A stretch of DNA of 32,663 nucleotides, from positions 1 through 32,663 of the forward strand of contig JAPWVK010000147.1 of the NCBI GenBank assembly GCA_029241965.1. Reading direction: 5' to 3'. Shown here in pieces: positions 18,572-28,922 of this stretch. The position numbers and the translations under genes are program-made. The notes under the pieces were generated by a model, which was not told where the DNA came from, made no database searches, and saw only the letters and a program-made list of their open reading frames with translations. Each line of letters opens with the position of its first letter. The stretch's first letter is position 1. This DNA is from Candidatus Methanophagales archaeon (GTDB lineage Archaea > Halobacteriota > Syntropharchaeia > Alkanophagales > Methanospirareceae).

Positions 18572-18634
18572 CTCTACCTCTCAGTTATCTTTTGTACATG
18601 TTTATCTCTTTTCGCTAAAAAGAATAAAATTTAC

Positions 18635-18793
18635 GTATTTGTATAGCTAATCGAAAAAACCACGAGATTCCACGAGATTAGCACAAGAATTATGGGTTAG
18701 CAGGGGATAAAAAACCAATAGAGTGCTTACGCCTGATCCATATTAATATTTCCCGTGGAAATCGGTGTAATCTGTGGTTAGCTAAACAAACAG
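18635..18793 (+). mobile_element. MITE-like dispersed repeat, copy 4, with 8-bp target-site duplication
   Basis: Ends GTATTTGTATAGCTAA / (rc) CTGTTTGTTTAGCTAA match 13 of 16; flanked by AAATTTAC at 18627-18634 and 18794-18801. Confidence 0.75.
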
Positions 18794-18842
18794 AAATTTA
18801 CTTCTGTTATACTGTTGTATAAAATGAACCGGGCTTTTATAT

Positions 18843-19352
18843 TCAGTTCAATTCTCCCTCAACATCCACCCACAGATGAAGTGAGCGATAAACCGGTTGC
18901 TCCCCCGCTTTATACAATAAGAATTCCATCTTCTGATCCTCTCCTTTCTTCTTCGCTCTAAACATGAAAGGGGTCTCCCAAGTTTCATTATGCGATAACT
19001 CAACAGCTTTTTCATCTATAACATCTCCATTCAACCGCACTTCCAGACGATAGGATGTGTTGGCATATTCGTGATTTACAATGCCTATTATCACATTCCC
19101 ACCCTCTCCGAGTTTTAAATCCGTAGGATAATCTGTGGCGTTTCCTTTAGGACCGAGAATATAAAATTCCGTGAACTTCTCGCCCTGTTTCGGCGTTATT
19201 ATGACATAAAGGGTCATGGAGATCGCAATGATAATCGCGATGACCAGAATGATGGTCAATATCTCATCTACCCTACTGCCCGTTCTTTTAAAAGGTACTT
19301 TACGCGTCTTCTGAAATGGTATCTTACCGGTCCCTCTAAACGATTTTTTCAC
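18843..19352 (-). CDS. DUF1616 family membrane protein
   Basis: Single TM then 'GEKFTEFYILGPKGNATDYPTDLKLGEGGNVIIGIVNHEY', typical DUF1616. Confidence 0.8.
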   Translation of the reverse strand: MKKSFRGTGKIPFQKTRKVPFKRTGSRVDEILTIILVIAIIIAISMTLYVIITPKQGEKFTEFYILGPKGNATDYPTDLKLGEGGNVIIGIVNHEYANTSYRLEVRLNGDVIDEKAVELSHNETWETPFMFRAKKKGEDQKMEFLLYKAGEQPVYRSLHLWVDVEGELN

Positions 19353-19426
19353 TTTTCTGTGTTACATATCTATAATATATCTATACAAGTTGCCCGGATA
19401 TTTTCTGTGATTTATTGTCTGCCTGT

Positions 19427-19888
19427 TCACATCTGACTTTGTCCTGACGATCCTGATGCGAGCCCTTGTAACCTCGCCTGTACCTTCTGCGCCTCTTGCT
19501 CTATCTTTTGCATTATTCCCGTCATTTCTCGCTGTGACAGCTCTAACTCTTCTTTCTTTTCATTGAGGTACTGCGCAGAGGAATCAGGATCTTTTTCCGC
19601 GCTTACCCCTCCTCCTATCATAACTATTACACTATCGGTAGCACTAAGCGTGACATAAATTGATGAATTCGCGCCTATTGGCACTATTAGTTCGTCACCC
19701 TGTTTCAATTTCTTCAACTGTTTTATCGTCTCTATCGCCTTCTCGTGCTCGACTATCGCCTGCTGAACAAAGAGCAATTCCTGAGACGTTGCCTGCGCCT
19801 GCGCCTGATATTGTCGTAAAGTTAATGCTAAAGTCTGCATTTCTGCTTGCTGTTCCCTTCCACCCTCATCGCTCTCTCTTTCTTCCAT
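19427..19888 (-). CDS. pfdA: Prefoldin subunit alpha
   Basis: Coiled-coil ends with central 'ELIVPIGANSSIYVTLSATDSVIVMIGGGVSAEKD'. Confidence 0.9.
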   Translation of the reverse strand: MEERESDEGGREQQAEMQTLALTLRQYQAQAQATSQELLFVQQAIVEHEKAIETIKQLKKLKQGDELIVPIGANSSIYVTLSATDSVIVMIGGGVSAEKDPDSSAQYLNEKKEELELSQREMTGIMQKIEQEAQKVQARLQGLASGSSGQSQM

Positions 19889-20025
19889 TTCTATTACCCT
19901 TAATCTCCAATACCCCTTCTCCCTTTATCCTTATAAAGCTCTCTGGTTTATGAATAAGGTGATGGTTAAGCAGATAGATAGCGTAGCGGACTGAGGCAAA
20001 ATTTGACCATAAAATACGGGGAAAA

Positions 20026-20433
20026 ATGCAGGGAAGCAGGATAAAAGGGAGAAGCATCTCAAAAGGAATAGCATCCGGGAAAGCCTTAATATCTAAGCAA
20101 AGAATCTCGTTCCTCGGTGCTGTGGATCCTAAAACGGGCATTATCATAGATAAATCGCTTGATGTCTATGGAGAAGAGATAACAAACCGGATTTTGATAT
20201 TTCCGAGTGGAAAAGGTTCAACCGTTGGCTCTTATGTGATATACCAGCTTAAAAAGCATGGAAAAAGTCCTGCTGCGATGATTACTCGTCGTGTAGATAC
20301 GATAGTGGCAGTAGGTGCGATTATAGCGGAGATACCTGTGGTTGATTCGCTTGAGATTGATCCGATTGAACGGATACGGGATGGAGGGGAGGTACTTGTA
20401 AATGGGACAGAGGGTTATATTGAATTACGATGA
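20026..20433 (+). CDS. Phosphomevalonate dehydratase small subunit (aconitase X swivel domain, DUF126)
   Basis: 'GKALISKQRISFLGAVDPKTGIIIDKSLDVYGEEITNRILIFPSGKGSTVGSYVIYQL'. Confidence 0.9.
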   Translation: MQGSRIKGRSISKGIASGKALISKQRISFLGAVDPKTGIIIDKSLDVYGEEITNRILIFPSGKGSTVGSYVIYQLKKHGKSPAAMITRRVDTIVAVGAIIAEIPVVDSLEIDPIERIRDGGEVLVNGTEGYIELR

Positions 20434-21373
20434 AAAGATGGAAAGAACATTGGAGCGACAGGGTTATCACTTCGTGGGAACGCACAAGCACAGTGCGGTG
20501 AAAACTTGTCTGTGGTTATGGAAGTCAATGAGAGGCGAAGGAAACTGCTATAAGGGTAAATTTTACGGCATCAGTGCGCATAGGTGCATCCAGATGACGC
20601 CTTCTATATTCTGCAACCAGAGCTGCCTTCATTGTTGGCGCCCTCTTGAAGCGTTCAATATAGGGACAAAAAAGCGTGCAATCGTCTGGGATTCTCCCGC
20701 TGAGATAGTAGAGGGATGCCTGAGAGAGCAAAAGCGGCTCATTTCTGGCTTCAAGGGCTCACCCAGGACGAACATGGATGTTTTTACTGAGGCTACACAT
20801 CCAAAACACATTGCTATTTCGCTCATTGGCGAGCCTACATTGTACCCTTATCTGAAGGAACTCATAGAGGAATTCCATGCCCGCGATATGACCACGTTTG
20901 TGGTGACAAACGGCACGAATCCAGAAGTGGTGCGAGAAATAAGCCCTACTCAATTGTACTTATCCTTGAATGCACCCGATGAACTCGTTTATAATAAAGT
21001 CTCTCACGCTGACCACTGGTCTCGTATAAACGAATCGTTGGAAGAGCTGAGAAGGAAGAAGGGTAGAACAGTGATAAGAATCACCTGCGTGGAAGGGGTG
21101 AACATGTTGAATCCCGAAGGCTACGCAGAATTGTTAAAGATAGCGAATCCCAATTTTATCGAGGTAAAGGCATATATGCACATTGGATATTCAAGGAAAC
21201 GGTTAAGCCGGGACGCCATGCCCACGCATTCACGTGTGAAGGAATTTGCCGGTGAGATTGTAGATTGCTTAGCTGCTCAAGGGCAGGAATACAGGATTGC
21301 GGATGACTCAGAGATAAGTCGGGTGGTTCTTATTTCATCTAAAAAAGCGGTATCAAAATTAAATTGCTTTTGA
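20402..21373 (+). CDS. taw1: 4-demethylwyosine synthase (radical SAM)
   Basis: 'FYGISAHRCIQMTPSIFCNQSCLHCWRP' radical SAM CX3CX2C; TYW1-like throughout; overlaps the previous gene. Confidence 0.93.
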   Translation: MGQRVILNYDEKMERTLERQGYHFVGTHKHSAVKTCLWLWKSMRGEGNCYKGKFYGISAHRCIQMTPSIFCNQSCLHCWRPLEAFNIGTKKRAIVWDSPAEIVEGCLREQKRLISGFKGSPRTNMDVFTEATHPKHIAISLIGEPTLYPYLKELIEEFHARDMTTFVVTNGTNPEVVREISPTQLYLSLNAPDELVYNKVSHADHWSRINESLEELRRKKGRTVIRITCVEGVNMLNPEGYAELLKIANPNFIEVKAYMHIGYSRKRLSRDAMPTHSRVKEFAGEIVDCLAAQGQEYRIADDSEISRVVLISSKKAVSKLNCF

Positions 21374-21400
21374 CGCCTTTTTTTTTTCTTAGCGTTAGGG

Positions 21401-21958
<558 letters not shown>

Positions 21959-21993
21959 TTATTAATGCTGAATAGAACAGAGGAGGTAACAAC

Positions 21994-22575
21994 ATGAATA
22001 GAGCAAAGAGGTTGGGGGCATTAGCCATAGTAGGGCTATTTATCCTGAGTTGTGCTGTTAGCACAGTAATCGCGAGTGGACAAGCTGTCAAAACCGAGAC
22101 GCCAATCGGTAGTCAAGAAGTAGTTAGCAGTCAGGCGTATACATTCTCTCGGGGGGAATATCGTACAGCGAATGCAATCCATCAGGTCCGAACGTCAACA
22201 GGGCGGTATGCTAAAGAACGAGGATTTGTGAGGACCCCATTCAATATGCCAGCATTAGATATACCAACAGATGTGCCAGTGTGGCAGCCACCGGAACAGT
22301 GGGCAGGGGATGACGAGATGTTCACAAGACGGGACGGTATGATGGAAGGTATCAACCAGTATCTTCTTCGTGCAATCAATGACTCAAAAAGGAATCCGTA
22401 CAGCGTTTTTCCGCCGGAAAATACAACAACAGTGCCGATACCAGAAGGGGCTACTACTCTCTTTGGATGGCGTTATCCGCCTGGTAGTGACCCTATGATG
22501 GAGGGTATCAACGACTATCTTCATCGTGCAATCGAAGAGGACAAGTCCTACACTGGCTGGAAAATATTTCAGTGA
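21994..22575 (+). CDS. Secreted protein of unknown function with a tandemly repeated MMEGIN-YL-RAI motif
   Basis: Signal peptide 'RLGALAIVGLFILSCAVSTVIASGQA'; DGMMEGINQYLLRAINDSK and DPMMEGINDYLHRAIEEDK; good promoter and SD. Confidence 0.75.
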   Translation: MNRAKRLGALAIVGLFILSCAVSTVIASGQAVKTETPIGSQEVVSSQAYTFSRGEYRTANAIHQVRTSTGRYAKERGFVRTPFNMPALDIPTDVPVWQPPEQWAGDDEMFTRRDGMMEGINQYLLRAINDSKRNPYSVFPPENTTTVPIPEGATTLFGWRYPPGSDPMMEGINDYLHRAIEEDKSYTGWKIFQ

Positions 22576-22704
22576 AATAAGCGCATCGGAGAAGAACGAA
22601 AGCATATTGTAGTGCGTAAGGTGATAGCTTTGCGCATGTGATCTTTTTTTGATCAATTCTATACCTATTTTTTAATATTGGTTAGACATTATTGCTATAA
22701 TGAG

Positions 22705-24333
22705 ATGAAGATTCCAGTTGATAAGCCAGTTCTGGTAACCTCTGCACTGCCTTATGTTAATGGTGAGTGCCACATAGGGCACCTCAGGACTTACGTCCCC
22801 GCGGATATCTACGTAAGGATGCTCCGGAAAATGGGCTACGATGTACGTTTTATTAGCGGTTCCGATACGCATGGAACGCCAATTGTGCTGAGTGCGGAAG
22901 CGCAAGGTATCACACCTGAAAAGGTAGTCGAGAAGTATCATGAGCATTTCAGACAAGTGTTTAAAGCGTTGAATGTGAACTTTGACTATTACGGACAGAC
23001 CGATTCGGAAAGCAACCATAGGAGGACGGAAGCGATAGTGAAGAAGTTGATAGAGAGGGATTATGTCTATAAAAAAGTTACAAAACAGGCATTTTGCGAT
23101 ACCTGTGGGCGGTTCCTACCGGATAGATACGTGGAAGGTAAATGCCCTCATTGCGGCGCCATTGCACGGGGCGATGAATGTGACCAGAGCTGTGGAAAGC
23201 ATCTTGAACCTGGAGAGATAATAGAGCCAAAGTGTAAGATTTGTGGAAACGCCGCGGTTTTCAAGGACCAGGAGCAGTTCTTCTTCAAACTTTCCACATT
23301 CGCCGATTTCCTGTCCTCATATCTGGATAAATTGGGCGGTACGCTGAATGCCCGGAACTATGCGCGGGAATGGGTAAAGAAGGAACTACGGGATTGGTGC
23401 ATAACGAGGAGCTTAGAATGGGGCGTTAAATTTCCGGGCAGGGATGACCGGGTTGTTTACGTCTGGGTTGATGCACCTATCGGGTATATCTCTTTTACTG
23501 AAGAGTTACTAAAGGGAAGGGAGGGCGCGGATACGGACTGGCGGAAATATTGGAAGGATGATAAAGCAGTTATTGTGCATTTCATTGGCACTGACATTAT
23601 TTATCATCACTGCATATTCTGGCCCGCGATGCTAAAAGGAGCGGAGTATTCGCTGCCTGATGCCGTCGTTGCTTCTGGTATGGTAAAAATAAACGGGGGG
23701 ACTTTTTCAAAGAGCAGAGGGAACGTGGTCTGGACAAAAGAGTTTTTGGAACGTTTCCATCCCGACACGTTAAGGTATTATTTGGTCTCGCAATCGAGCC
23801 ATACGAAGGAGCTGAATTTCTCATGGGACTCTTTTTACTTGCGTGTGAACAATGAGTTGGTTGGTGTTCTCGGAAACCTTGTTCATCGTGTTCTTACCTT
23901 TGCCCATAAAAATTTCGCCGAGGTCCCTGAAGGAAATATAGAAGAAGAGGTATTTGCTGCGATAGAGAAGAGGCGAGATGACGCGATAAGCGCGGTGGAA
24001 GAGTACGAATTCAAGAAGCTTGTTGATGCTGTGATGTCACTTGCAGACTTTGGAAACGGGTATTTTCAGCGTGCGGAGCCTTGGCATTTGATAAAGGAGG
24101 GCGAAAAAGGTATAGAGAGGTGTGGAGTAGTAATAAAAAATGTGTTACAAATACTAAAAGCGGTGTGTATATTGCTGGAACCTGTGATGCCGGAAAAGAT
24201 GGCAGAGGTGTGGCGTCAACTTGGCATGGAAAGCGATGTGCATTCCGCAAAGCTTGATGAGTTAATGGTGCCGATAGAGAGCGGGCAAGCGCTGGGGAAA
24301 CCGAAGATGTTGTTCAAGAGGATAGATGCGTAA
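22705..24333 (+). CDS. metG: Methionyl-tRNA synthetase
   Basis: '[17 protein letters not shown]', four-Cys zinc knuckles, 'KSRGN' KMSKS-like motif. Confidence 0.95.
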   Translation: MKIPVDKPVLVTSALPYVNGECHIGHLRTYVPADIYVRMLRKMGYDVRFISGSDTHGTPIVLSAEAQGITPEKVVEKYHEHFRQVFKALNVNFDYYGQTDSESNHRRTEAIVKKLIERDYVYKKVTKQAFCDTCGRFLPDRYVEGKCPHCGAIARGDECDQSCGKHLEPGEIIEPKCKICGNAAVFKDQEQFFFKLSTFADFLSSYLDKLGGTLNARNYAREWVKKELRDWCITRSLEWGVKFPGRDDRVVYVWVDAPIGYISFTEELLKGREGADTDWRKYWKDDKAVIVHFIGTDIIYHHCIFWPAMLKGAEYSLPDAVVASGMVKINGGTFSKSRGNVVWTKEFLERFHPDTLRYYLVSQSSHTKELNFSWDSFYLRVNNELVGVLGNLVHRVLTFAHKNFAEVPEGNIEEEVFAAIEKRRDDAISAVEEYEFKKLVDAVMSLADFGNGYFQRAEPWHLIKEGEKGIERCGVVIKNVLQILKAVCILLEPVMPEKMAEVWRQLGMESDVHSAKLDELMVPIESGQALGKPKMLFKRIDA

Positions 24334-24353
24334 ACGCATTTTGCAATTCTCTT

Positions 24354-24536
24354 TTATCTTGACCTCTTCACCGTTATCGGGATAACTCCTTTCTCAAATT
24401 CCTGTATCGCTATCTCTATGGAGTCCATTTCGTCTGTCTCTATGAGTACTGGCGCACCTGCGGCTATTTGCAGTGCTCTTGCACCTATAATACGTGCTTC
24501 TTCGTATTTCGTATACTTTTCCCTCTCTTCTTCCAA
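24354..24536 (-). CDS. rpoK: DNA-directed RNA polymerase subunit K
   Basis: '[26 protein letters not shown]...[16 protein letters not shown]'. Confidence 0.95.
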   Translation of the reverse strand: MEEEREKYTKYEEARIIGARALQIAAGAPVLIETDEMDSIEIAIQEFEKGVIPITVKRSR

Positions 24537-24569
24537 ACAAACCGCCCCTTAGCCCTTTTTTATCAAGAT

Positions 24570-24643
24570 GGGGTTGCTGAGATTTGAACTCAGGTCGCGG
24601 CGTCCCGAACGCCGAAGGATAGTCCAAGCTACCCTACAACCCC
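24570..24643 (-). tRNA. tRNA-Pro (anticodon CGG)
   Basis: Cloverleaf on minus strand: acceptor GGGGTTG/CAACCCC, anticodon arm CGGCG-TTCGGGA-CGCCG, T arm CTGAG-TTCAAAT-CTCAG; 3' CCA not encoded. Confidence 0.95.
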
Positions 24644-24657
24644 TTTCCTCTTCTCTA

Positions 24658-24843
24658 TCACCCATACGGTGCCATCTCGTCTATTAACTCTTCATGCGAT
24701 AAAAGCATCCGCCGGCAACAATATCTCATTACCCCCAAGTCATCCATTACCTTACCTGGGTCTTCGTGCTTTATCCGCTCCTTATACTCATCCCACACTT
24801 CCGATATTACTCTTCCGCATGTAAAACACCTAACTGGAATCAT
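24658..24843 (-). CDS. rpoN: DNA-directed RNA polymerase subunit N
   Basis: '[13 protein letters not shown]...[21 protein letters not shown]'. Confidence 0.97.
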   Translation of the reverse strand: MIPVRCFTCGRVISEVWDEYKERIKHEDPGKVMDDLGVMRYCCRRMLLSHEELIDEMAPYG

Positions 24844-24851
24844 GGTTCAGT

Positions 24852-25289
24852 TTACCGGTACGATTTTTGTCTGTGCGCCCTTGCACCTTTTGCACCAAAT
24901 TTCTTCGGCTCCTTCTGTCTCACATCACTGACCAATAAGCTTCTATCGTAGTCGAGATAGACTTCCTTTAGATTTTCGTTCTTTGTCCAATCTACTAACC
25001 CACGCGCAATAGCAGTCCGAGCTGCCTCTGCCCGACCCATAAAACCGCCGCCTTTCACTTGTACATCCACCTCGATGCCCTCAATATCACCAGCAACATC
25101 TGGCAGTCCCGAAGCAATGAACATCGGCTCAGAAATCTTTGTTCTTACCACTTCTGGTTCCAGTAGCTCCAAAGGCTTCTTATTTATTCTCACACTACCC
25201 TTACCTTCTTTTACTGTTACTCGCGCAATTGCCATCTTCCGTTTCCCTACCTGGTTCACTATCCGCTTTACCTTTACTTTGGTACCCAT
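24852..25289 (-). CDS. rps9: Ribosomal protein uS9
   Basis: 'GKRKMAIARVTVKEGKGSVRIN...KKFGAKGARAHRQKSYR'. Confidence 0.97.
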   Translation of the reverse strand: MGTKVKVKRIVNQVGKRKMAIARVTVKEGKGSVRINKKPLELLEPEVVRTKISEPMFIASGLPDVAGDIEGIEVDVQVKGGGFMGRAEAARTAIARGLVDWTKNENLKEVYLDYDRSLLVSDVRQKEPKKFGAKGARAHRQKSYR

Positions 25290-25714
25290 CCTAACTTCTC
25301 ACTCACCTCCCCTAAAGTTACATATTTCGCAACTGATAACCGCTCTGCATCTGCACTTTCTACGCGCGTACTTTCTCCCCCCGCGTACTCATCCGGTATG
25401 CCAAGATAAACGTGCAATCGTGAAAAAGCATCTCTACCTCTTTCCCTCTTATACGGTAACATCCCTCTTATAGTCCTCTTCAGTATTCTATCGGGCATTT
25501 TCGGGAAGTAAGGTCCTTGCTCTTTTGAACCCTGATCCTTTCTCCTTTTGTACTCCTTAAATATCGCCACTTTGGAACCACTTATTAACACACGTTCAGC
25601 ATTAACGATTGTTATTCTCTTCTCTTTCTCTCTTAGCAACTTATTAGCCACTTCACTCGCTAATCTGCCCAAGATGTGCCCTGCCCCATCTATTATCTCC
25701 ATCTCTTCACTCAT
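25274..25714 (-). CDS. rpl13: Ribosomal protein uL13
   Basis: 'IIDGAGHILGRLASEVANKLL...RGMLPYKRERGRDAFSRLHVYLGIP'. Confidence 0.97.
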   Translation of the reverse strand: MSEEMEIIDGAGHILGRLASEVANKLLREKEKRITIVNAERVLISGSKVAIFKEYKRRKDQGSKEQGPYFPKMPDRILKRTIRGMLPYKRERGRDAFSRLHVYLGIPDEYAGGESTRVESADAERLSVAKYVTLGEVSEKLGWVPK

Positions 25715-25759
25715 CGCTTCTTTGATAAACCTTTTTTTAATGTTTTATCTCTAAAATGT

Positions 25760-26131
25760 TCAGACGATTATCTTCACACCAGACCCTTTTGGGTTAGCCT
25801 TCACCAACTCCTCGATGCTTATGCACTTTCCTGCTCCTCCTTCGGCCTCACTGATTTTTTCATGCGCCTTTTTGCTGAAGCCCAATGCGGCAACAGTGAC
25901 CTGCTTATTTATAGCACCAGCACTTAGCACTTTCCCTGGTACCACTATCATATCATTCGCATTTGAATACCTATTTATCTTACTCAGGTTTACCTCGGCA
26001 TAATGCCTTTGTGGCTTCTCTAACCGCTTCGCTATGTCTCTCCAAATAGGAGCCTCTTTCTCTCTTGCAATTCTCTTTAACTCCTCTACTAACCCAACAA
26101 TCCTCGGGTTCGTCTTTTTATTTCTTTGCAT
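25760..26131 (-). CDS. rpl18e: Ribosomal protein eL18
   Basis: 'VNLSKINRYSNANDMIVVPGKVLSAGAINKQVTVAALGFSKKAHEKI'. Confidence 0.96.
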   Translation of the reverse strand: MQRNKKTNPRIVGLVEELKRIAREKEAPIWRDIAKRLEKPQRHYAEVNLSKINRYSNANDMIVVPGKVLSAGAINKQVTVAALGFSKKAHEKISEAEGGAGKCISIEELVKANPKGSGVKIIV

Positions 26132-26252
26132 CTCTTCGCCTTTGAATTTTTAAACCTTTGCTTTATAAAATGTTTATACAAATGTATAGGTGAAAGTAAA
26201 AGATTAAAGAAGGCAAAATAAATAAAAGCTATAAAGATTATTCCCAAGACAA

Positions 26253-27542
26253 ATGATAGAGGATTATTCGTGGATTCCTGCAGAGATCAATACTTTCTTT
26301 AAGGATGAATACGGAAAAACGCTATTGATAAAGGGGGCACCGGGGTCAGGGAAAACGGTATTTGCTCTTACTTTGTTAAGCACACTGGAGGGAAATGGCA
26401 CTTATCTCGCCACAAGAGTTGACTCCGATACGCTATACATGCAGCATCCCTGGATAAAGGAAGCGATCTCTCCTGATAACATCATAGATGCTACACAGTC
26501 AGGAGGTGGACACGCGTCGGCATCGCAGGGTGTCACCATAAAGCCACTTAAGTATACAAATGTTCCTGAATTTCTAAAAGCCGTTTATGTACGGACAGAA
26601 AAGATGGAAAGTCCGGTTGTTATCATTGATTCATGGGAGGCAATCGCTTTTTACTCCGGATATTATGAGCAAAGGGATAAAGAGGAATTAGAACATAATT
26701 TGTGTGATGTCGCCAGGAGAACAAAGACGAAGATTATTCTACTCGTTGAATATACAGGGCAAACAGCTCTTGACTATCTCGTTGATGGTGTAGTTGTAAT
26801 AGAAAGCGACTTGTATGAGGAGCGTCGCGTGAGAAGGATGTTCATGCAAAAACTACGCGGCTGTCTGATAACAAATCCCGTTCGCCTCTTCTCGCTTAAT
26901 AATGGCATTTTTAAATGCTTTGTCGAGTTTAAAGGTGTAGAGGTGGCGATAGAAAATCCAGCCATTCGTGACCCAATTCCAGACCTCAGCGATATGAGAA
27001 TTTCAACAGGGATAAAAGACCTTGACCAGGTTATAAGCGGCTATGGTAGTTTTAATCTTTTTGAAGGCGACTATATCACATATGATATTCTAACATGTGC
27101 TCTTTCGATAAATGCACTCAACCTCGGTAGGGACCTCATTTTCGCCTCGACTATGCATACAGAAGACATAAATAAGATTTCTGCCTTTGTGAAGCCGGAA
27201 TATAGGACTAATATAGAGATGGTGGAGGAAATAAAGGATCTCAGGGATAGGATAAAGGGTGAAACGAGTATCGTCTTTCTCAACTTAGAAGAGATAGAGG
27301 ATGCCGATGCAGCGGTTAGAGAAGTAATGTCTTTAATTCGGAGACAGGGCTGTAAGATAATGTGCTTTGGGGGAAGAAGGGGCTGTGAAGAGCTAGATTC
27401 TTTTGCTTCTGTACATATAAAAACAAAATTTGTCTCGGGCGTACCCTGCATCTATGGAGAGCGTCCAAGAACGGAGATCTATGCCATGGAGCTGGATACT
27501 TCGGATAACAATCCGCAAATAAAACTTACACCTATTGTATGA
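26253..27542 (+). CDS. GvpD/KaiC-like RecA-fold P-loop ATPase
   Basis: Walker A 'IKGAPGSGKTVFAL', 'GTYLATRVDSDTLYMQHPWI', 'VVIIDSWEAI'; second half RecA-like without a recognisable P-loop. Confidence 0.75.
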   Translation: MIEDYSWIPAEINTFFKDEYGKTLLIKGAPGSGKTVFALTLLSTLEGNGTYLATRVDSDTLYMQHPWIKEAISPDNIIDATQSGGGHASASQGVTIKPLKYTNVPEFLKAVYVRTEKMESPVVIIDSWEAIAFYSGYYEQRDKEELEHNLCDVARRTKTKIILLVEYTGQTALDYLVDGVVVIESDLYEERRVRRMFMQKLRGCLITNPVRLFSLNNGIFKCFVEFKGVEVAIENPAIRDPIPDLSDMRISTGIKDLDQVISGYGSFNLFEGDYITYDILTCALSINALNLGRDLIFASTMHTEDINKISAFVKPEYRTNIEMVEEIKDLRDRIKGETSIVFLNLEEIEDADAAVREVMSLIRRQGCKIMCFGGRRGCEELDSFASVHIKTKFVSGVPCIYGERPRTEIYAMELDTSDNNPQIKLTPIV

Positions 27543-28324
27543 TTGGAATAGATATATTCAGCGTGACATTTTGTGCGCTCATTCTAATTTACGCATGCTA
27601 CTCAGACATAAAAAAGAGAAGTGTAACAAACCGGCTTTGGCTGCTCATGATCGCCGTGGGGATCCCTATTGCCTTCTACAATGTTCTTATTCAGGGCATG
27701 CCCTTTCTCATCCGTTTTACTTGCTCCGTCCTTTTCACATTTGTTTTGGCTTATCTATTCTTCAGACTCCGCCTTTTCGGTGGTGCCGATGCGAAATGTC
27801 TTATAGCCCTTTCCGTGCTCATCCCCGTGAACCCTTGTTTCACTTTCTGTTCCTATCAATTCCCCATCAATTTCAGTTCTTTCATGATGCACGACCCTTT
27901 TCCATTTGCAGTCACCACGCTTTTAAATGGTGCGCTTCTCTCTTTGAGTGCTCCCCTCGGACTGTTTGTTTATAATCTTCTGACTTTACGTCGTGATGAG
28001 CTGAAGGGGAATTTCGGTTTGGCATTCATCGGCTATAAATTACGTATCGACACGCTTTCCGATATGGTGAACAAGCATACAAGATTAGTGCATTCGTATG
28101 AAGAGGATGAAGGTGACGTAAAGCGGATTTTTATCTTTGGTGGTATAGATATAGATGCAGAAGTGGTGGAGGCGCTAAAGATTTATCATGCGCAGGGCAA
28201 GATTGGCGCTAAAGTCTGGATCACGCCCGAATTACCATTTATACTCTTTATCACTGCTGGATTCTTTACTGCACTCTTATACGGCAATTTGATTTTTTGT
28301 ATTATGTTCTCTCTTATGCTTTAA
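27539..28324 (+). CDS. Archaeal type IV prepilin/prearchaellin peptidase (A24)
   Basis: 'YACYSDIKKRSVTNRLW' and 'FGGADAKCLIALS' (GxGD) active-site Asp motifs, TM segments. Confidence 0.85.
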   Translation: MIGIDIFSVTFCALILIYACYSDIKKRSVTNRLWLLMIAVGIPIAFYNVLIQGMPFLIRFTCSVLFTFVLAYLFFRLRLFGGADAKCLIALSVLIPVNPCFTFCSYQFPINFSSFMMHDPFPFAVTTLLNGALLSLSAPLGLFVYNLLTLRRDELKGNFGLAFIGYKLRIDTLSDMVNKHTRLVHSYEEDEGDVKRIFIFGGIDIDAEVVEALKIYHAQGKIGAKVWITPELPFILFITAGFFTALLYGNLIFCIMFSLML

Positions 28325-28374
28325 CCAAGAACGGTAAGAAAACTCTTGGTAAAAGGATTTTTTTATGGTTGATT

Positions 28375-28875
28375 TCAATCCTCCATTCCAACCGCCATTA
28401 AATACCCACGTGCTCGCTCGGTTTTGGGGTAACGGTTCACGAGCGTCCAGAATTCCGATCCATGCCGCGGCACCTTCAGATGTGCAAGCTCATGCACTAC
28501 GACATAATCATGCACGAATTGCGGCATTTTCAGCAACCTGTCGGAAATCCGGATTGATTTGGTTGTCGTGTTACAAACTCCGAACATACGTGCATTCTGC
28601 TCTGTCGTGTAACATATCTTTGTCCAGGCGAGTTCCCCCGCAAAGTACCGTCTGTTGAGTTCTTGTGCTCGTTTTTCTAACTCAGTATCGGCATCATTAG
28701 TTCTGAGTTCTTCCTTACGCTGCCGCGCCGCGAACCGTTTCTTCGCCCATTGCACGTATTTGAACTCATCATCGCGCGAGAGACCCATCGGGAGATATAA
28801 ATGGATAACACCGTCTACTTCACGTGCACTTATCGTCTTCTTTCTCTTCCGGCTGCGGATAATTTTGACGTCCAC
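28375..28875 (-). CDS. YgjP/DUF45-type zinc metallopeptidase
   Basis: 'VVVHELAHLKVPRHGSEFW' HExxH motif with YgjP context. Confidence 0.85.
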   Translation of the reverse strand: MDVKIIRSRKRKKTISAREVDGVIHLYLPMGLSRDDEFKYVQWAKKRFAARQRKEELRTNDADTELEKRAQELNRRYFAGELAWTKICYTTEQNARMFGVCNTTTKSIRISDRLLKMPQFVHDYVVVHELAHLKVPRHGSEFWTLVNRYPKTERARGYLMAVGMED

Positions 28876-28922
28876 TTCAATAAGTTTTTATACTTTTCGG
28901 TGATTATAATAGAAGCGACAAA

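Noticed and set aside
8961-18793. CRISPR array
   Set aside because: The repeats are ~160 bp, kilobases apart and without regularly spaced ~30-bp repeats; no cas genes in the window.
24394-24627. 77-aa minus-strand ORF overlapping rpoK and the tRNA
   Set aside because: Out of frame with rpoK and runs through tRNA-Pro; spurious.
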